The translations under genes were made by a program, and so were the position numbers. Of a stretch of 64,000 bases of DNA, positions 23,816 through 31,100 are shown piece by piece. The notes under the pieces were generated by a model. That model did no database searches and was not told the DNA's origin. It was given only the letters and a program-made list of their open reading frames with translations. Positions within the stretch are counted from its first letter, which is position 1, and each line of letters begins with the position of its first letter. The stretch spans positions 62,001 to 126,000 of the forward strand of contig NZ_JALPVJ010000017.1 in NCBI RefSeq assembly GCF_023544445.1, given 5' to 3'. Source of the stretch: Actinoplanes sp. M2I2 (GTDB lineage: Bacteria; Actinomycetota; Actinomycetes; Mycobacteriales; Micromonosporaceae).

Positions 23816-24178
23816 AGCGGAACCATAACGCCCGTTCCCGGACGCTGTCTCACCGGTCCACAATGGAAAAATGGATGAACTCGACACGGGCGTGCCGCAG
23901 ACGGCGCGTATCTGGAACTACTGGCTCGGCGGCACCGACAATTTCGCGGTCGACCGCCAGGTCGGCGACCAGATCCGCGGGGCGTTCCCGGACATCGTCG
24001 ACAACGCGCGGGCGTCCCGGGCCTTCCTGGTCCGCGCGGTCACCCACGTCACCCGTTCGGGTGGCCTGCGGCAGTTCCTGGACGTCGGGGCCGGGCTGCC
24101 GACGGCCGACAACACCCACGAGGTGGCCCAGCGCGTAGCGCCCGAGGCCCGCATCGTCTACGTCGACAACGACCCGCT
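23487..24178. repeat. 77-bp identical inverted repeat within two methyltransferase genes
   Basis: Bases 23487-23563 are the exact reverse complement of 24102-24178. Both encode the SAM-binding segment TADNTHEVAQRVAPEARIVY and onward, while the flanks of the two genes are only moderately similar. A second short identical block (CAGCAGCCCCGAGGGCCGC) follows about 40 nt on. The pattern points to gene conversion between divergent paralogs. Confidence 0.9.
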
Positions 24179-24644
24179 CGTGCTCGCCCACGCCCGGGCC
24201 CTGCTGACCAGCAGCCCCGAGGGCCGCACGGCGTTCGCTCAGGCCGACGGCCGCGACACCGGCGCGGTGCTGGCCGAGGCCGCCCGTACGCTGGACCTGG
24301 ACCAGCCGGTGGCCCTGATCATGTCGGGTCTGCTGGGCCACGTGACCGACGACGCCGACGCCACCGCGATGGTGCGTGCCTACGTCGAGGCGCTCGCTCC
24401 CGGCAGCTACCTCATCGCCCTCGACGGCTCGCACAGCATCGAGCACGCCGAAGCCGAGACCATCTGGAACGAACAGGCCAACCCGCCGTACGTGCTCCGC
24501 GGTCACGCCGGATTCGCCCGCTTCTTCGACGGCCTGACCCTGATCGAGCCGGGCGTGACCTCGGCCCCGCTGTGGCGCCCGGCAGATCCCGGCCCCCAGC
24601 CTCTCGACGTGGTCTGCGGAGTCGCGATCAAAATGACTGCGTGA
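23871..24644 (+). CDS. S-adenosyl methyltransferase (DUF574 type), copy B
   Basis: 257 residues. Same architecture as copy A: TARIWNYWLGGTDNFAVDR opening, FLDVGAGLPTADNTHEVAQ SAM loop, VYVDNDPLVLAHARALL. The C-terminal half differs (IMSGLLGHVTDDADAT; ending PQPLDVVCGVAIKMTA), so substrates may differ. Divergent from copy A with ~55 bp between starts. The stop overlaps the next gene's GTG as GTGA (24641-24644), so the SDR is translationally coupled and may act on the same molecule. Confidence 0.87.
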   Translation: MDELDTGVPQTARIWNYWLGGTDNFAVDRQVGDQIRGAFPDIVDNARASRAFLVRAVTHVTRSGGLRQFLDVGAGLPTADNTHEVAQRVAPEARIVYVDNDPLVLAHARALLTSSPEGRTAFAQADGRDTGAVLAEAARTLDLDQPVALIMSGLLGHVTDDADATAMVRAYVEALAPGSYLIALDGSHSIEHAEAETIWNEQANPPYVLRGHAGFARFFDGLTLIEPGVTSAPLWRPADPGPQPLDVVCGVAIKMTA

Positions 24645-25324
24645 CTTCCTCTCGTACGGCGTTGATCACCGGCGGCCGGAGCGGCCTAGGCGCGGCCGCC
24701 GCGGCCCGGCTGCGCGCCGACGGCGTCACCGTCCTCACGCTCGACCTGGCCGACGGCGCCGATCTGCGCGCCGACGTGTCCGACCCGGCTGCCGTACGGG
24801 AGGCCGCCGCCCAGATCGGCCCGATCGACATCCTGGTCAACTCGGCCGGCGTCGTCGGCCCGAACGCGCCGCTGTGGGAGATCGAGCCCGACGCCTGGGA
24901 CAGGGTCTTCGCCGTCAACGTGCGCGGCACGTTCAACACGTGCCAGGCCTTCGTCCCCGGCATGCGCTCGCGCGGCTGGGGCCGCATCGTCAACCTGGCC
25001 AGCATCGCCGGCAAGGACGGCAACCCCGGCATGAGCCCGTACTCGGCCTCGAAGGCGGCGGTCATCGCCCTGACCAAGTCGCTCGGCAAGGAGCTGGCCA
25101 CCTCCGGCGTCCTGGTCAACGCGATAGCCCCGGCCGTGATCGAGACCCCCATGAACGCCGCCACCGACCCGGCCACGCTGTCCCACATCACCGGCCTCAT
25201 CCCGATGAAGCGCGCCGGCCGCCCCGAGGAGGTGGCCGAACTGATCGCCTGGCTCACCTCCGACAAGGTCACCTTCTCCACCGGCGCCGTCTACGACATC
25301 AGCGGCGGCCGCGCCACCTACTGA
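24641..25324 (+). CDS. Short-chain dehydrogenase/reductase, 3-oxoacyl-ACP reductase-like
   Basis: 227 residues from a GTG that overlaps the methyltransferase stop. TGGRSGLGAAAA for cofactor, NSAGVVGP near residue 65, NLASIAGKDG with catalytic Ser, YSASKAAV (Tyr/Lys) near 145, VLVNAIAPAVIETPM and the terminal SGGRATY. Sequence order and length fit FabG-like/beta-keto reductases using NADP(H). Coupling to copy B of the methyltransferase suggests a two-step modification of one substrate. A hairpin terminator follows. Confidence 0.9.
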   Translation: MTSSRTALITGGRSGLGAAAAARLRADGVTVLTLDLADGADLRADVSDPAAVREAAAQIGPIDILVNSAGVVGPNAPLWEIEPDAWDRVFAVNVRGTFNTCQAFVPGMRSRGWGRIVNLASIAGKDGNPGMSPYSASKAAVIALTKSLGKELATSGVLVNAIAPAVIETPMNAATDPATLSHITGLIPMKRAGRPEEVAELIAWLTSDKVTFSTGAVYDISGGRATY

Positions 25325-25347
25325 CAGCGGCTCTTTGTGACAGTCGA

Positions 25348-25372
25348 GCGGGTGCGCGCGAGGCGCACCCGC
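25348..25372. terminator. Bidirectional hairpin terminator
   Basis: Perfect 10-bp stem GCGGGTGCGC/GCGCACCCGC with a 5-nt loop, 24 nt after the SDR stop, between convergent genes. The phosphodiesterase-like gene ends 50 nt away on the other side. Confidence 0.8.
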
Positions 25373-25421
25373 GAGACACAGCGATATGCGGGCGGCGGAC
25401 TGTCGGCGGGCGGTCGAAGGG

Positions 25422-26273
25422 TCAGGCGGCCTGCCGGAGCGAACGGCCGCGCAGGAACGCTTCCAGGCCGGCGAGGTCGTCGGTGTTGATGTGGTCGACG
25501 TCGGCGGCGACCAGTTCGCGCCAGAGGGCGTCGCGGGCCGGGCCGGGGGTGTCGGGGGTGGCCCAGAAGCGTACGCGCTGGTTGCTCGCGTGGGCGTCGT
25601 GGATGAACTGGCGCAGCTTCGCGCGTTCGGCGGCCGGCATGGGGCCGACGCCCTGCCACGTGAACAGATTGTTCCAGTTGTCGCTGATCAGCGGGATGAA
25701 CGACGCCGGGGCGCCCGAGCCCAGGTCGGCGGCGCGGCCGTCGTAGAACGCGCGGCGCACCGGCTGCTCGGCCATCAGGTCGCGGGGCCGGTCACCGCTG
25801 ACGACCACCGTGACCGCGTCCTTCAAGACCTTTCCCCAGGCGTACGTCGTGAGGATGTCCCGATAGCGGCGGAGCACCCGGTCGAGCTCTGTGTAGGTGG
25901 CCGGGCCGGTGTTCTTGATGTCGACCAGCAGCTGGAGCGAGATCGGGCTGCCCCGGTACACGCGGCCGTGGTTGGCCCGCACCCGCTGCTTCAGTGGCTC
26001 CAGGTAGAGGCTCTGCAGCGTACGGCCGGGAACCACGTCCTCGAGGTCGTGGGCGACGAGCAGCTCGCCGTCGACCAGGTAGATGTCGGCCTCCACGCTG
26101 GTGAAGCCGTGCGCGAGGGCGTCGGCCAGGGGGCGCTCGTGCTCGTAGTCGTTGTGGGCGTGTGCGCGGGCCAGCGGGCGCGCTCCGGGGCGGCCGTCCG
26201 CGTGGGCCACGGCGGGCGCGAAGGCCAGGGCGGCGCTCACCGCGACGACCAGGCTGAGAACTCGGCGGATCAT
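25422..26273 (-). CDS. Secreted glycerophosphodiesterase/PI-PLC-like protein
   Basis: 283 residues. Cleavable signal peptide (RRVLSLVVAVSAALAFAPAVAHA). The mature N-terminus LARAHAHNDYEHERPLADALAHGFTSVEADIYLVDGELLVAHD has the catalytic histidines and acidic residues of the GDPD/PI-PLC barrel, with the HNDYEH variant of the AIM6-like subfamily. LQLLVDIKNTG and the later VRFWATPDTPG strand fit as well. Members are thought to cleave phosphodiesters outside the cell; the substrate of this branch is not known. Acts extracellularly. Confidence 0.85.
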   Translation of the reverse strand: MIRRVLSLVVAVSAALAFAPAVAHADGRPGARPLARAHAHNDYEHERPLADALAHGFTSVEADIYLVDGELLVAHDLEDVVPGRTLQSLYLEPLKQRVRANHGRVYRGSPISLQLLVDIKNTGPATYTELDRVLRRYRDILTTYAWGKVLKDAVTVVVSGDRPRDLMAEQPVRRAFYDGRAADLGSGAPASFIPLISDNWNNLFTWQGVGPMPAAERAKLRQFIHDAHASNQRVRFWATPDTPGPARDALWRELVAADVDHINTDDLAGLEAFLRGRSLRQAA

Positions 26274-26364
26274 GTGTCATCTCCCGTCATCCATCGACGA
26301 GCCTGACTTTAGGGGGCCGGGCTGTCGTCGCCCATGAACCGCGGGTGAAAGGTAGCCTGACGCG

Positions 26365-26931
26365 ATGGCGGTGAACTCCCGGATCAAGCCGGTCGAGCGG
26401 GCCACGAAGCGGTCGTGGGACGAGTGGCTGGCGTTCATGGACGGCATCGGCGCCCAGGAGCTCGATCACAAGCAGATCGCCTTGAAGGTCTACTACGAGC
26501 TCGAGGGCACCGGCGTGGAGCCGCTGGGCTGGTGGACCCAGGCCGTGACGGTGGCCTACGAGCAGTTCATCGGCCGCCGCATCCCCGGTCAGCGGCCCGA
26601 CGGCACGTTCCAGATGAGCGTCAGCAAGTCCACGCGGCTCGGCATGCGCGAGCTGATGGACGCCTGGACCGCGTTCGCGGCGCGGGACGAGTTCGTGACC
26701 GCGCTGATCACCGGTGAGCCCAAGGTCAGCGGCACCGAGCGCCGCATCACCTGGCGGGTCAAGGCGGCCGACGGCTCGTCCGTCACGGTCACCAGCGAGC
26801 CCAAGGCCAACGGTACGGCCTCCATCGTGGCCACCCAGATCGGCCTGCCCGGCCCCGAGCAGAACGACGAGGCCCGCGAGAACTGGGCCGCCGCCGTGGC
26901 GCGTTTCCTGGACAGCCTGGCCTCCGTCTAA
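26365..26931 (+). CDS. Conserved hypothetical protein, AHSA1/START-like C-terminal half
   Basis: 188 residues, cytoplasmic. N-terminal ~75 residues are helical (RSWDEWLAFMDGIGAQELDHKQIALKVYYELEG, then WWTQAVTVAYEQFIGRRIPGQRPDG). The second half alternates strands and ends in a helix (RRITWRVKAADGSSVTVTSEPKANGTASIVATQIGLP, ENWAAAVARFLDSL), as in SRPBCC/AHSA1-like proteins. I know of similar two-part actinobacterial proteins but no function. Free-standing gene; weak ribosome site. Confidence 0.7.
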   Translation: MAVNSRIKPVERATKRSWDEWLAFMDGIGAQELDHKQIALKVYYELEGTGVEPLGWWTQAVTVAYEQFIGRRIPGQRPDGTFQMSVSKSTRLGMRELMDAWTAFAARDEFVTALITGEPKVSGTERRITWRVKAADGSSVTVTSEPKANGTASIVATQIGLPGPEQNDEARENWAAAVARFLDSLASV

Positions 26932-27027
26932 CGGGCGATAGGCGTACGACCAGGTATTGCGCGGAGATGGGCCGTGGGCGTTACGTGAAGGGCGCTATCG
27001 ACCGGGAGGTGCGAGCAGAGGGCTGCG

Positions 27028-27780
27028 ATGGTGAAGACTGCGATCGACCGGAATCTCGACAGCGGGGTGACGACGGTTCGGCTCGACGGGGAGCTGTCGG
27101 CCGTCACCGTGCCCGAGGTCGGCACCGTGATCGCCAAGGCCGTGGCCGAGTGCCCGCCGGCCGTGATCGTCGATCTGACCGGGCTAAGTCACGACGAGGA
27201 CCCGCTGCTGGTCGTGTTCGCGACCATGACGCACGACGCGCAGCTGCACTGGGGTGTGCCCGTGCTGCTGTGCCAGGCTACTCCCGGCGTACAGGAGGGG
27301 CTCAGCGCTTTTCGGCCCTATGTGGCGCTTTACGAGGACACTTCACAGGCGATGCTCGCCGTGCACGCGAACGTGCCGCGCTGGGTCCGCCGGCATCTGC
27401 CGCCCCAGCCCCACAGTGCCGCCGTCGCCCGGAACGTGACCGGCGAAGCCTGCCTGACCTGGGGTGTCGAGGGGTTGCGGGGCCCGGCCCGGCTGGTCGC
27501 CAACGAGCTCGCGGCCAACGCGATTGTGCACTCGGGGGGCGAGTTCGACCTCACCGTCGTCCATACCGGCCGCTATCTGCGGATCGCCGTGCAGGACGCC
27601 AGCCCCGCGATGCCCCGGGTGCCCGAGGGACCGCCGGTGACGAGCACGGTGATGCGGCCGGGTTCGGGGCGTGGCCTGCGCATCGTCGCCGCGGCGTCCA
27701 CGCATTGGGGCGCCACGCCCCTGCTCGACGGCAAGATCGTGTGGGCGCTGATCCGCTCACCGGACGGCGACCGCCTCTAG
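27028..27780 (+). CDS. STAS-HATPase fusion (anti-sigma antagonist plus anti-sigma kinase)
   Basis: 250 residues. Residues ~1-105 form a STAS-like domain (TTVRLDGELSAVTVPEVGTVI, VIVDLTGLSHDEDPLLVVF). The usual phosphorylatable Ser at the tip is replaced by SHDED, so phosphorylation is uncertain. Residues ~115-250 are a GHKL ATPase of the RsbW/SpoIIAB kind: N-box VANELAANAIVHSGG, G1 VQDASPAMP, G2 GSGRGLRIVAAA. A partner switch fused in one chain, probably controlling a sigma factor or a PP2C-type phosphatase elsewhere. The DnaA-box-like array begins directly after its stop codon. Confidence 0.85.
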   Translation: MVKTAIDRNLDSGVTTVRLDGELSAVTVPEVGTVIAKAVAECPPAVIVDLTGLSHDEDPLLVVFATMTHDAQLHWGVPVLLCQATPGVQEGLSAFRPYVALYEDTSQAMLAVHANVPRWVRRHLPPQPHSAAVARNVTGEACLTWGVEGLRGPARLVANELAANAIVHSGGEFDLTVVHTGRYLRIAVQDASPAMPRVPEGPPVTSTVMRPGSGRGLRIVAAASTHWGATPLLDGKIVWALIRSPDGDRL

Positions 27781-27782
27781 CG

Positions 27783-27870
27783 TTGTCCACGGAGCGCTTT
27801 GTCCACAGATTGCGTTGTCCACAGATCGCGTCATCCACAGATCGCGTTGTCCACAGCCGGCTTGTCCACA
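27783..27870 (+). repeat. Six DnaA-box-like sequences in a 16-bp-period array
   Basis: TTGTCCACA, the preferred DnaA box of Streptomyces-type oriC, occurs at 27799, 27815, 27847 and 27862, with one-mismatch TTGTCCACG at 27783 and two-mismatch TCATCCACA at 27831. All are on the same strand with start-to-start distances of 16, 16, 16, 16 and 15 bp (unit about TTGTCCACAGATCGCG). No dnaA, dnaN or gyrB is nearby, so this is not a standard oriC. It may titrate DnaA, influence initiation, or simply be a minisatellite. Confidence 0.75.
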
Positions 27871-27910
27871 GGGCCGGACGGCCGGCGGCGCGGCCTGGCA
27901 GTCTTGGGGC

Positions 27911-28813
27911 ATGGAGAACGCGATCACCCCGCCGTGGCCCCGCCTACGCGTCGCCGACTGGACAGATACCCGCGACACGCTGCACATGTGGACCCAGATC
28001 GTGGGCAAGGTCCGCATGGCGTACGCGCCGGCCGTCAACCACTGGTGGCACGTCACGCTCTACCCCAGCGCGCGCGGCCTGACCACGTCGGCCGTGCCGC
28101 ACGCCGGCGGCGTGTTCGACATCGAGTTCGACTTCGTCGACCACCGCCTGCGCATCCGCACCAGCGACGGCGGCTCCCGCGACGTCACGCTCGAGCCCAA
28201 ACCGGTCGCCACCTTCTACGCCGAGACTCTCGAGGCGCTGGCCGCGCTGGGCCTCGAGCCGCAGATCCGACCCGTCCCCAACGAGGTCGCGGCCGCGATT
28301 CCCTTCCCCGACGACCACGAGCACAAGGCGTACGACGGGGACGCGGCGCAACGGTTCTGGCGGCAGCTGCTGCAGGCCGAGCGGGTCCTCGGCCGGTTCC
28401 GCTCCGAGTTCGTCGGCAAGGCGAGCCCCGTCCACTTCTTCTGGGGCGCGATGGATCTGGCCTACACCCGCTTCTCCGGCCGCAGCGCCCCGCCGCACCC
28501 GGGCGGCGCCCCCAACTGCCCGCCGTGGGTGATGCGCGAGGGCTATTCGCACGAGCTGGCCAGCTTCGGTTTCTGGCCCGGCGGTGGCGAGGAGGGCGCC
28601 TTCTACGCGTACGCCTACCCGGAGCCGCCGGGCTACGCGGAGCGCACAGCGGCCTACTACGACCCGGCGCTCAGCGAGTGCGTGCTGCCCTACGAGACCG
28701 TGGCCGAGGCATCCGACCCGGACGCGCTGCTGACCGAGTTCCTGCGCTCGACGTACGTGGCCGCCGCCGACCTGGCCGACTGGGACCGCCCGGCCCTGGA
28801 GGCAGCGCGGTAA
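27911..28813 (+). CDS. DUF5996 family protein
   Basis: 300 residues, cytoplasmic. It matches the pattern of the actinobacterial DUF5996 family: WPRLRVADWTDTRDTLHMWTQIVGKVRMAYAPAVNHWWHVTLYPSARGLTTS at the start, FWRQLLQAERVLGRFRSEFVGKASPVHFFWGAMDLAYTRFSGR in the middle, and a C-terminal half rich in aromatic and acidic residues (FGFWPGGGEEGAFYAYAYPEPPGYAE). No catalytic role is known. The ATG at 27911 lies 40 nt after the DnaA-box-like array. A 38-bp tandem repeat follows the gene. Confidence 0.85.
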   Translation: MENAITPPWPRLRVADWTDTRDTLHMWTQIVGKVRMAYAPAVNHWWHVTLYPSARGLTTSAVPHAGGVFDIEFDFVDHRLRIRTSDGGSRDVTLEPKPVATFYAETLEALAALGLEPQIRPVPNEVAAAIPFPDDHEHKAYDGDAAQRFWRQLLQAERVLGRFRSEFVGKASPVHFFWGAMDLAYTRFSGRSAPPHPGGAPNCPPWVMREGYSHELASFGFWPGGGEEGAFYAYAYPEPPGYAERTAAYYDPALSECVLPYETVAEASDPDALLTEFLRSTYVAAADLADWDRPALEAAR

Positions 28814-28844
28814 CCGGCAGCCGAAACCGGCGTCACCGCGCCCA

Positions 28845-29072
28845 CGGGGCGACGCCGGTGGTGGGCTGACCTGTCGTGCCCCGCGGGGTGACGCTGACGG
28901 CGGGCTGATCTGCCGTGGCCGCGGGGTGACGCTGACGGCGGGCCGATCTGCCGTGGCCGCGGGGTGACGCGGTTGGCGGGCTGATCTGCCGTGGCCGCGG
29001 GGTGACGCTATTGGTGGGCTGACCTGCCGTGGCCGCGGGGTGACGCGGTTGGTGGGCTGATCTGTCGTGCCG
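28845..29072. repeat. 38-bp tandem repeat, six units, between convergent genes
   Basis: Units begin at 28845 (degenerate), 28883, 28921, 28959, 28997 and 29035, each opening with GCGGGGTGACGC and running through GGCGGGCTGATCTGCCGTGGCC-like sequence. The array fills the gap between the DUF5996 stop and the TetR stop (29074). No spacer-like unique sequence separates the units. Confidence 0.92.
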
Positions 29073-29073
29073 C

Positions 29074-29691
29074 TTATCGGTTCGCGTGTCGGTTGTATCG
29101 CGCGACCATGGTGGAGACGGCGTCGTCCACCACCGCGGTCACGCGTTCCGGGGTCACCGTCCATCCCGGGACCACCAGGCGCGGCCAGAACAGGTAGTTG
29201 GAGATCATTCCGAGGAACTGGGTGGCGGCCATCTGGGGGTCGGTGATGTCGGCCGTCCCCGCGTCGCGCTCGGCCACGAGGTAGGTCCGCACCGTCTCGA
29301 AGTACGGCAGCTTGCCCTCGGCGAAGTGTGCCTTGGCCAGCTCCGGGAAGCGGGGGAGCTCGGCGATGACGATGCGGAACAGGTCCACCATCCCCGGCCG
29401 GCCCAGCAGCGCCGCGTAATGCCGACCGAGCGCGGTCAGTCCGGCTGCCAGGTCACCCACGAACGGCACCTCGGCGTCCTCACCACCGGCCCAGGAGTCG
29501 ATGACGATGGCGTCGAACAAGGCGGCCTTCGTGGGGAACTGCTTGAACAACGTCGCCTTCGACACCCCGGCTTCCTCGGCGATGCGCGCCAGCGACGCCC
29601 GGTCATAGCCCAGCTCGAGGAACAGCTGTGTGGCGGCCTGCACGATCAGCGCGCGCTTCTGCTGAGCCACTCGCTGGTGATAGGTCGTCAT
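29074..29691 (-). CDS. TetR family transcriptional regulator
   Basis: 205 residues. HTH at ~15-60 (ALIVQAATQLFLELGYDRASLARIAEEAGVSKATLFKQFPTKAALFDAIV) and a helical C-terminal domain similar to TetR_C proteins that regulate oxidoreductase operons (LFRIVIAELPRFPELAKAHF). Two perfect GGTGAGT-N6-ACTCACC operators lie between it and the divergent SDR-nitroreductase pair, indicating autoregulation and repression of that pair. Its 3' end touches the 38-bp repeat array. Confidence 0.92.
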   Translation of the reverse strand: MTTYHQRVAQQKRALIVQAATQLFLELGYDRASLARIAEEAGVSKATLFKQFPTKAALFDAIVIDSWAGGEDAEVPFVGDLAAGLTALGRHYAALLGRPGMVDLFRIVIAELPRFPELAKAHFAEGKLPYFETVRTYLVAERDAGTADITDPQMAATQFLGMISNYLFWPRLVVPGWTVTPERVTAVVDDAVSTMVARYNRHANR

Positions 29692-29707
29692 GCGGTCATC
29701 ATAGCGA

Positions 29708-29772
29708 GGTGAGTGGGTTGACTCACCATCCGTGGCGACGTACTGTCCTCATGGTGAGTCGCTTGACTCACC
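29708..29772. promoter_or_regulatory. Two TetR operators and the SDR promoter
   Basis: Perfect 7-bp-arm dyads GGTGAGT-N6-ACTCACC at 29708-29727 and 29753-29772, centres 45 bp apart. A promoter TTGACT (29718-29723), 17-bp spacer, TACTGT (29741-29746) reads towards the SDR. Operator 1 covers its -35 and operator 2 its start point, a clear repression layout. Confidence 0.85.
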
Positions 29773-29796
29773 TTTGCTTCGCTGTCGGAGGACCGC

Positions 29797-30576
29797 ATGT
29801 CCCGCTTCACCGATCACACCGTTCTCGTCACCGGCGGCACCGGTGGGCAAGGCGCCAGTCACGTGCGCGCCTTCCATGCCGAGGGGGCCAACGTCGTCAT
29901 CGGCGCCATCAACGCCGAGCGCGGCGCCGCCCTCGCCGCCGAACTGGGTGACAAGGCGCTTTTCGTCCGCCTCGACGTCGCCGACGAGACGTCCTGGGCC
30001 TCGGCCGTCGCGGCGACCGAGGAAGCGTTCGGCGCGCTCACCATCCTGGTCAACAACGCCGGAGTGCAGAACCCGCCGGCCCTCATCGAGGCCACCGACC
30101 GGGCCACGTGGACTCGCATCCTCGACACCAACCTCACCGGCACGTTCCTCGGCATCAAGGCCGCCGCGCCGGCGCTACGGCGAGCGGGCGGCGGGGCGAT
30201 CGTCAACATCGCCTCCACCATGGGCACCGGCGGCACCGCCTTCTACGCGCCCTATGTCGCCAGCAAGTGGGCCGTCCGCGGGCTCACCCAGACCGCCGCA
30301 CTCGAACTGGGTCGCGACAACATCCGCGTCAACACCATCCACCCCGGCGTCGTCGCCACCGCGTTCATCACCGAACCCGCGGCCGGCGCCGACGCCCCGA
30401 TCGCCGACTTCTACTCCGCCGAGCCGTTCGCCGTCCCCCGGCTCGGGCAACCCGCCGACATCACAGCGACGCTGCTCTTCCTCGCCTCGCCCGACGCGGC
30501 CTTCATCACCGGCGCCGAGCACATCGTCGACGGCGGACTGCTCCTCGGGCCCGCCCTGAAGAACGACGCCGCCTGA
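29797..30576 (+). CDS. Short-chain dehydrogenase/reductase, hydroxysteroid dehydrogenase-like
   Basis: 259 residues. TGGTGGQGASHV for NAD(P), LDVADE near 58, NNAGVQNP, NIASTMG with catalytic Ser, YVASKWAVRG (Tyr/Lys), VNTIHPGVVATAF and the closing DGGLLLGPA. YVASKWAVRGLT and the following IHPG match the 3-alpha(20-beta)-hydroxysteroid dehydrogenase group, which act on alcohols and ketones of many lipophilic compounds. GGAGG upstream of the ATG at 29797. First gene of a TetR-controlled unit with an F420-type reductase, overlapped at TGATG. Confidence 0.9.
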   Translation: MSRFTDHTVLVTGGTGGQGASHVRAFHAEGANVVIGAINAERGAALAAELGDKALFVRLDVADETSWASAVAATEEAFGALTILVNNAGVQNPPALIEATDRATWTRILDTNLTGTFLGIKAAAPALRRAGGGAIVNIASTMGTGGTAFYAPYVASKWAVRGLTQTAALELGRDNIRVNTIHPGVVATAFITEPAAGADAPIADFYSAEPFAVPRLGQPADITATLLFLASPDAAFITGAEHIVDGGLLLGPALKNDAA

Positions 30577-30998
30577 TGGCACTCTCGCAGCTGCCGCCGG
30601 AGATCAGGCGAGCCATCGAGATCACGCCCGCGGCCGGCACCCGCGAGCGGATCGTGGACATCACCACCACCGGGCGGCGCACCGGACGACCCCGCCGCAT
30701 CGAGATCTTCTTCTACCGGGCCCACGGCGCCACCTACCTCTGCAGCGGCGCGGGCGGTGGTCCCACCGGCTGGAGCGCGAACCTGCGCGCGAACCCCGCC
30801 TTCACCTTCCACCTGAAGAACGGCGTCAAGGCCGACCTGCCGGCCCACGCCACCACCGTCACCGACCCGGCCGAACGAGCGGCGGTCCTCACCGCCATCG
30901 TCGACGACCTCAACCAGCCCCACGACCCCGGCACCATCCGCCCGACCAGGCTGGCGGACTGGGCTGACAGCAGACTGATGCGCATTCATTTCGACTGA
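30576..30998 (+). CDS. Deazaflavin (F420)-dependent nitroreductase family protein
   Basis: 140 residues, split beta-barrel fold. The pattern DITTTGRRTGRPRRIEIFFYRAHGATYLCSGAGGGPTGWSANLRANPAFTFHL is that of the Ddn/FDOR-A-type family, which use F420H2 to reduce quinones and other acceptors. The ATG at 30576 overlaps the SDR stop by one base (TGATG). Co-regulated with the SDR by the upstream TetR protein, suggesting a detoxification or redox unit for a lipophilic substrate that is probably also the TetR ligand. Confidence 0.9.
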   Translation: MALSQLPPEIRRAIEITPAAGTRERIVDITTTGRRTGRPRRIEIFFYRAHGATYLCSGAGGGPTGWSANLRANPAFTFHLKNGVKADLPAHATTVTDPAERAAVLTAIVDDLNQPHDPGTIRPTRLADWADSRLMRIHFD

Positions 30999-31100
30999 GA
31001 TCGCAGGCCACTCGGTGTCGCCCACGCGCGTCGTCCCTCATTCGGTGGCGCGGGCGAATCCGGCAGAGGCGTCGGTGAACGCGCGGCGGATGGTCCGCAG

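Noticed and set aside
27783-27870. The DnaA-box array as the chromosomal origin
   Set aside because: No dnaA, dnaN, recF, gyrB, rnpA or parAB nearby, and regular one-strand spacing is unlike a bacterial oriC.
28845-29072. 38-bp repeats as a CRISPR array
   Set aside because: Units are directly adjacent with no unique spacers, and no cas genes are present.
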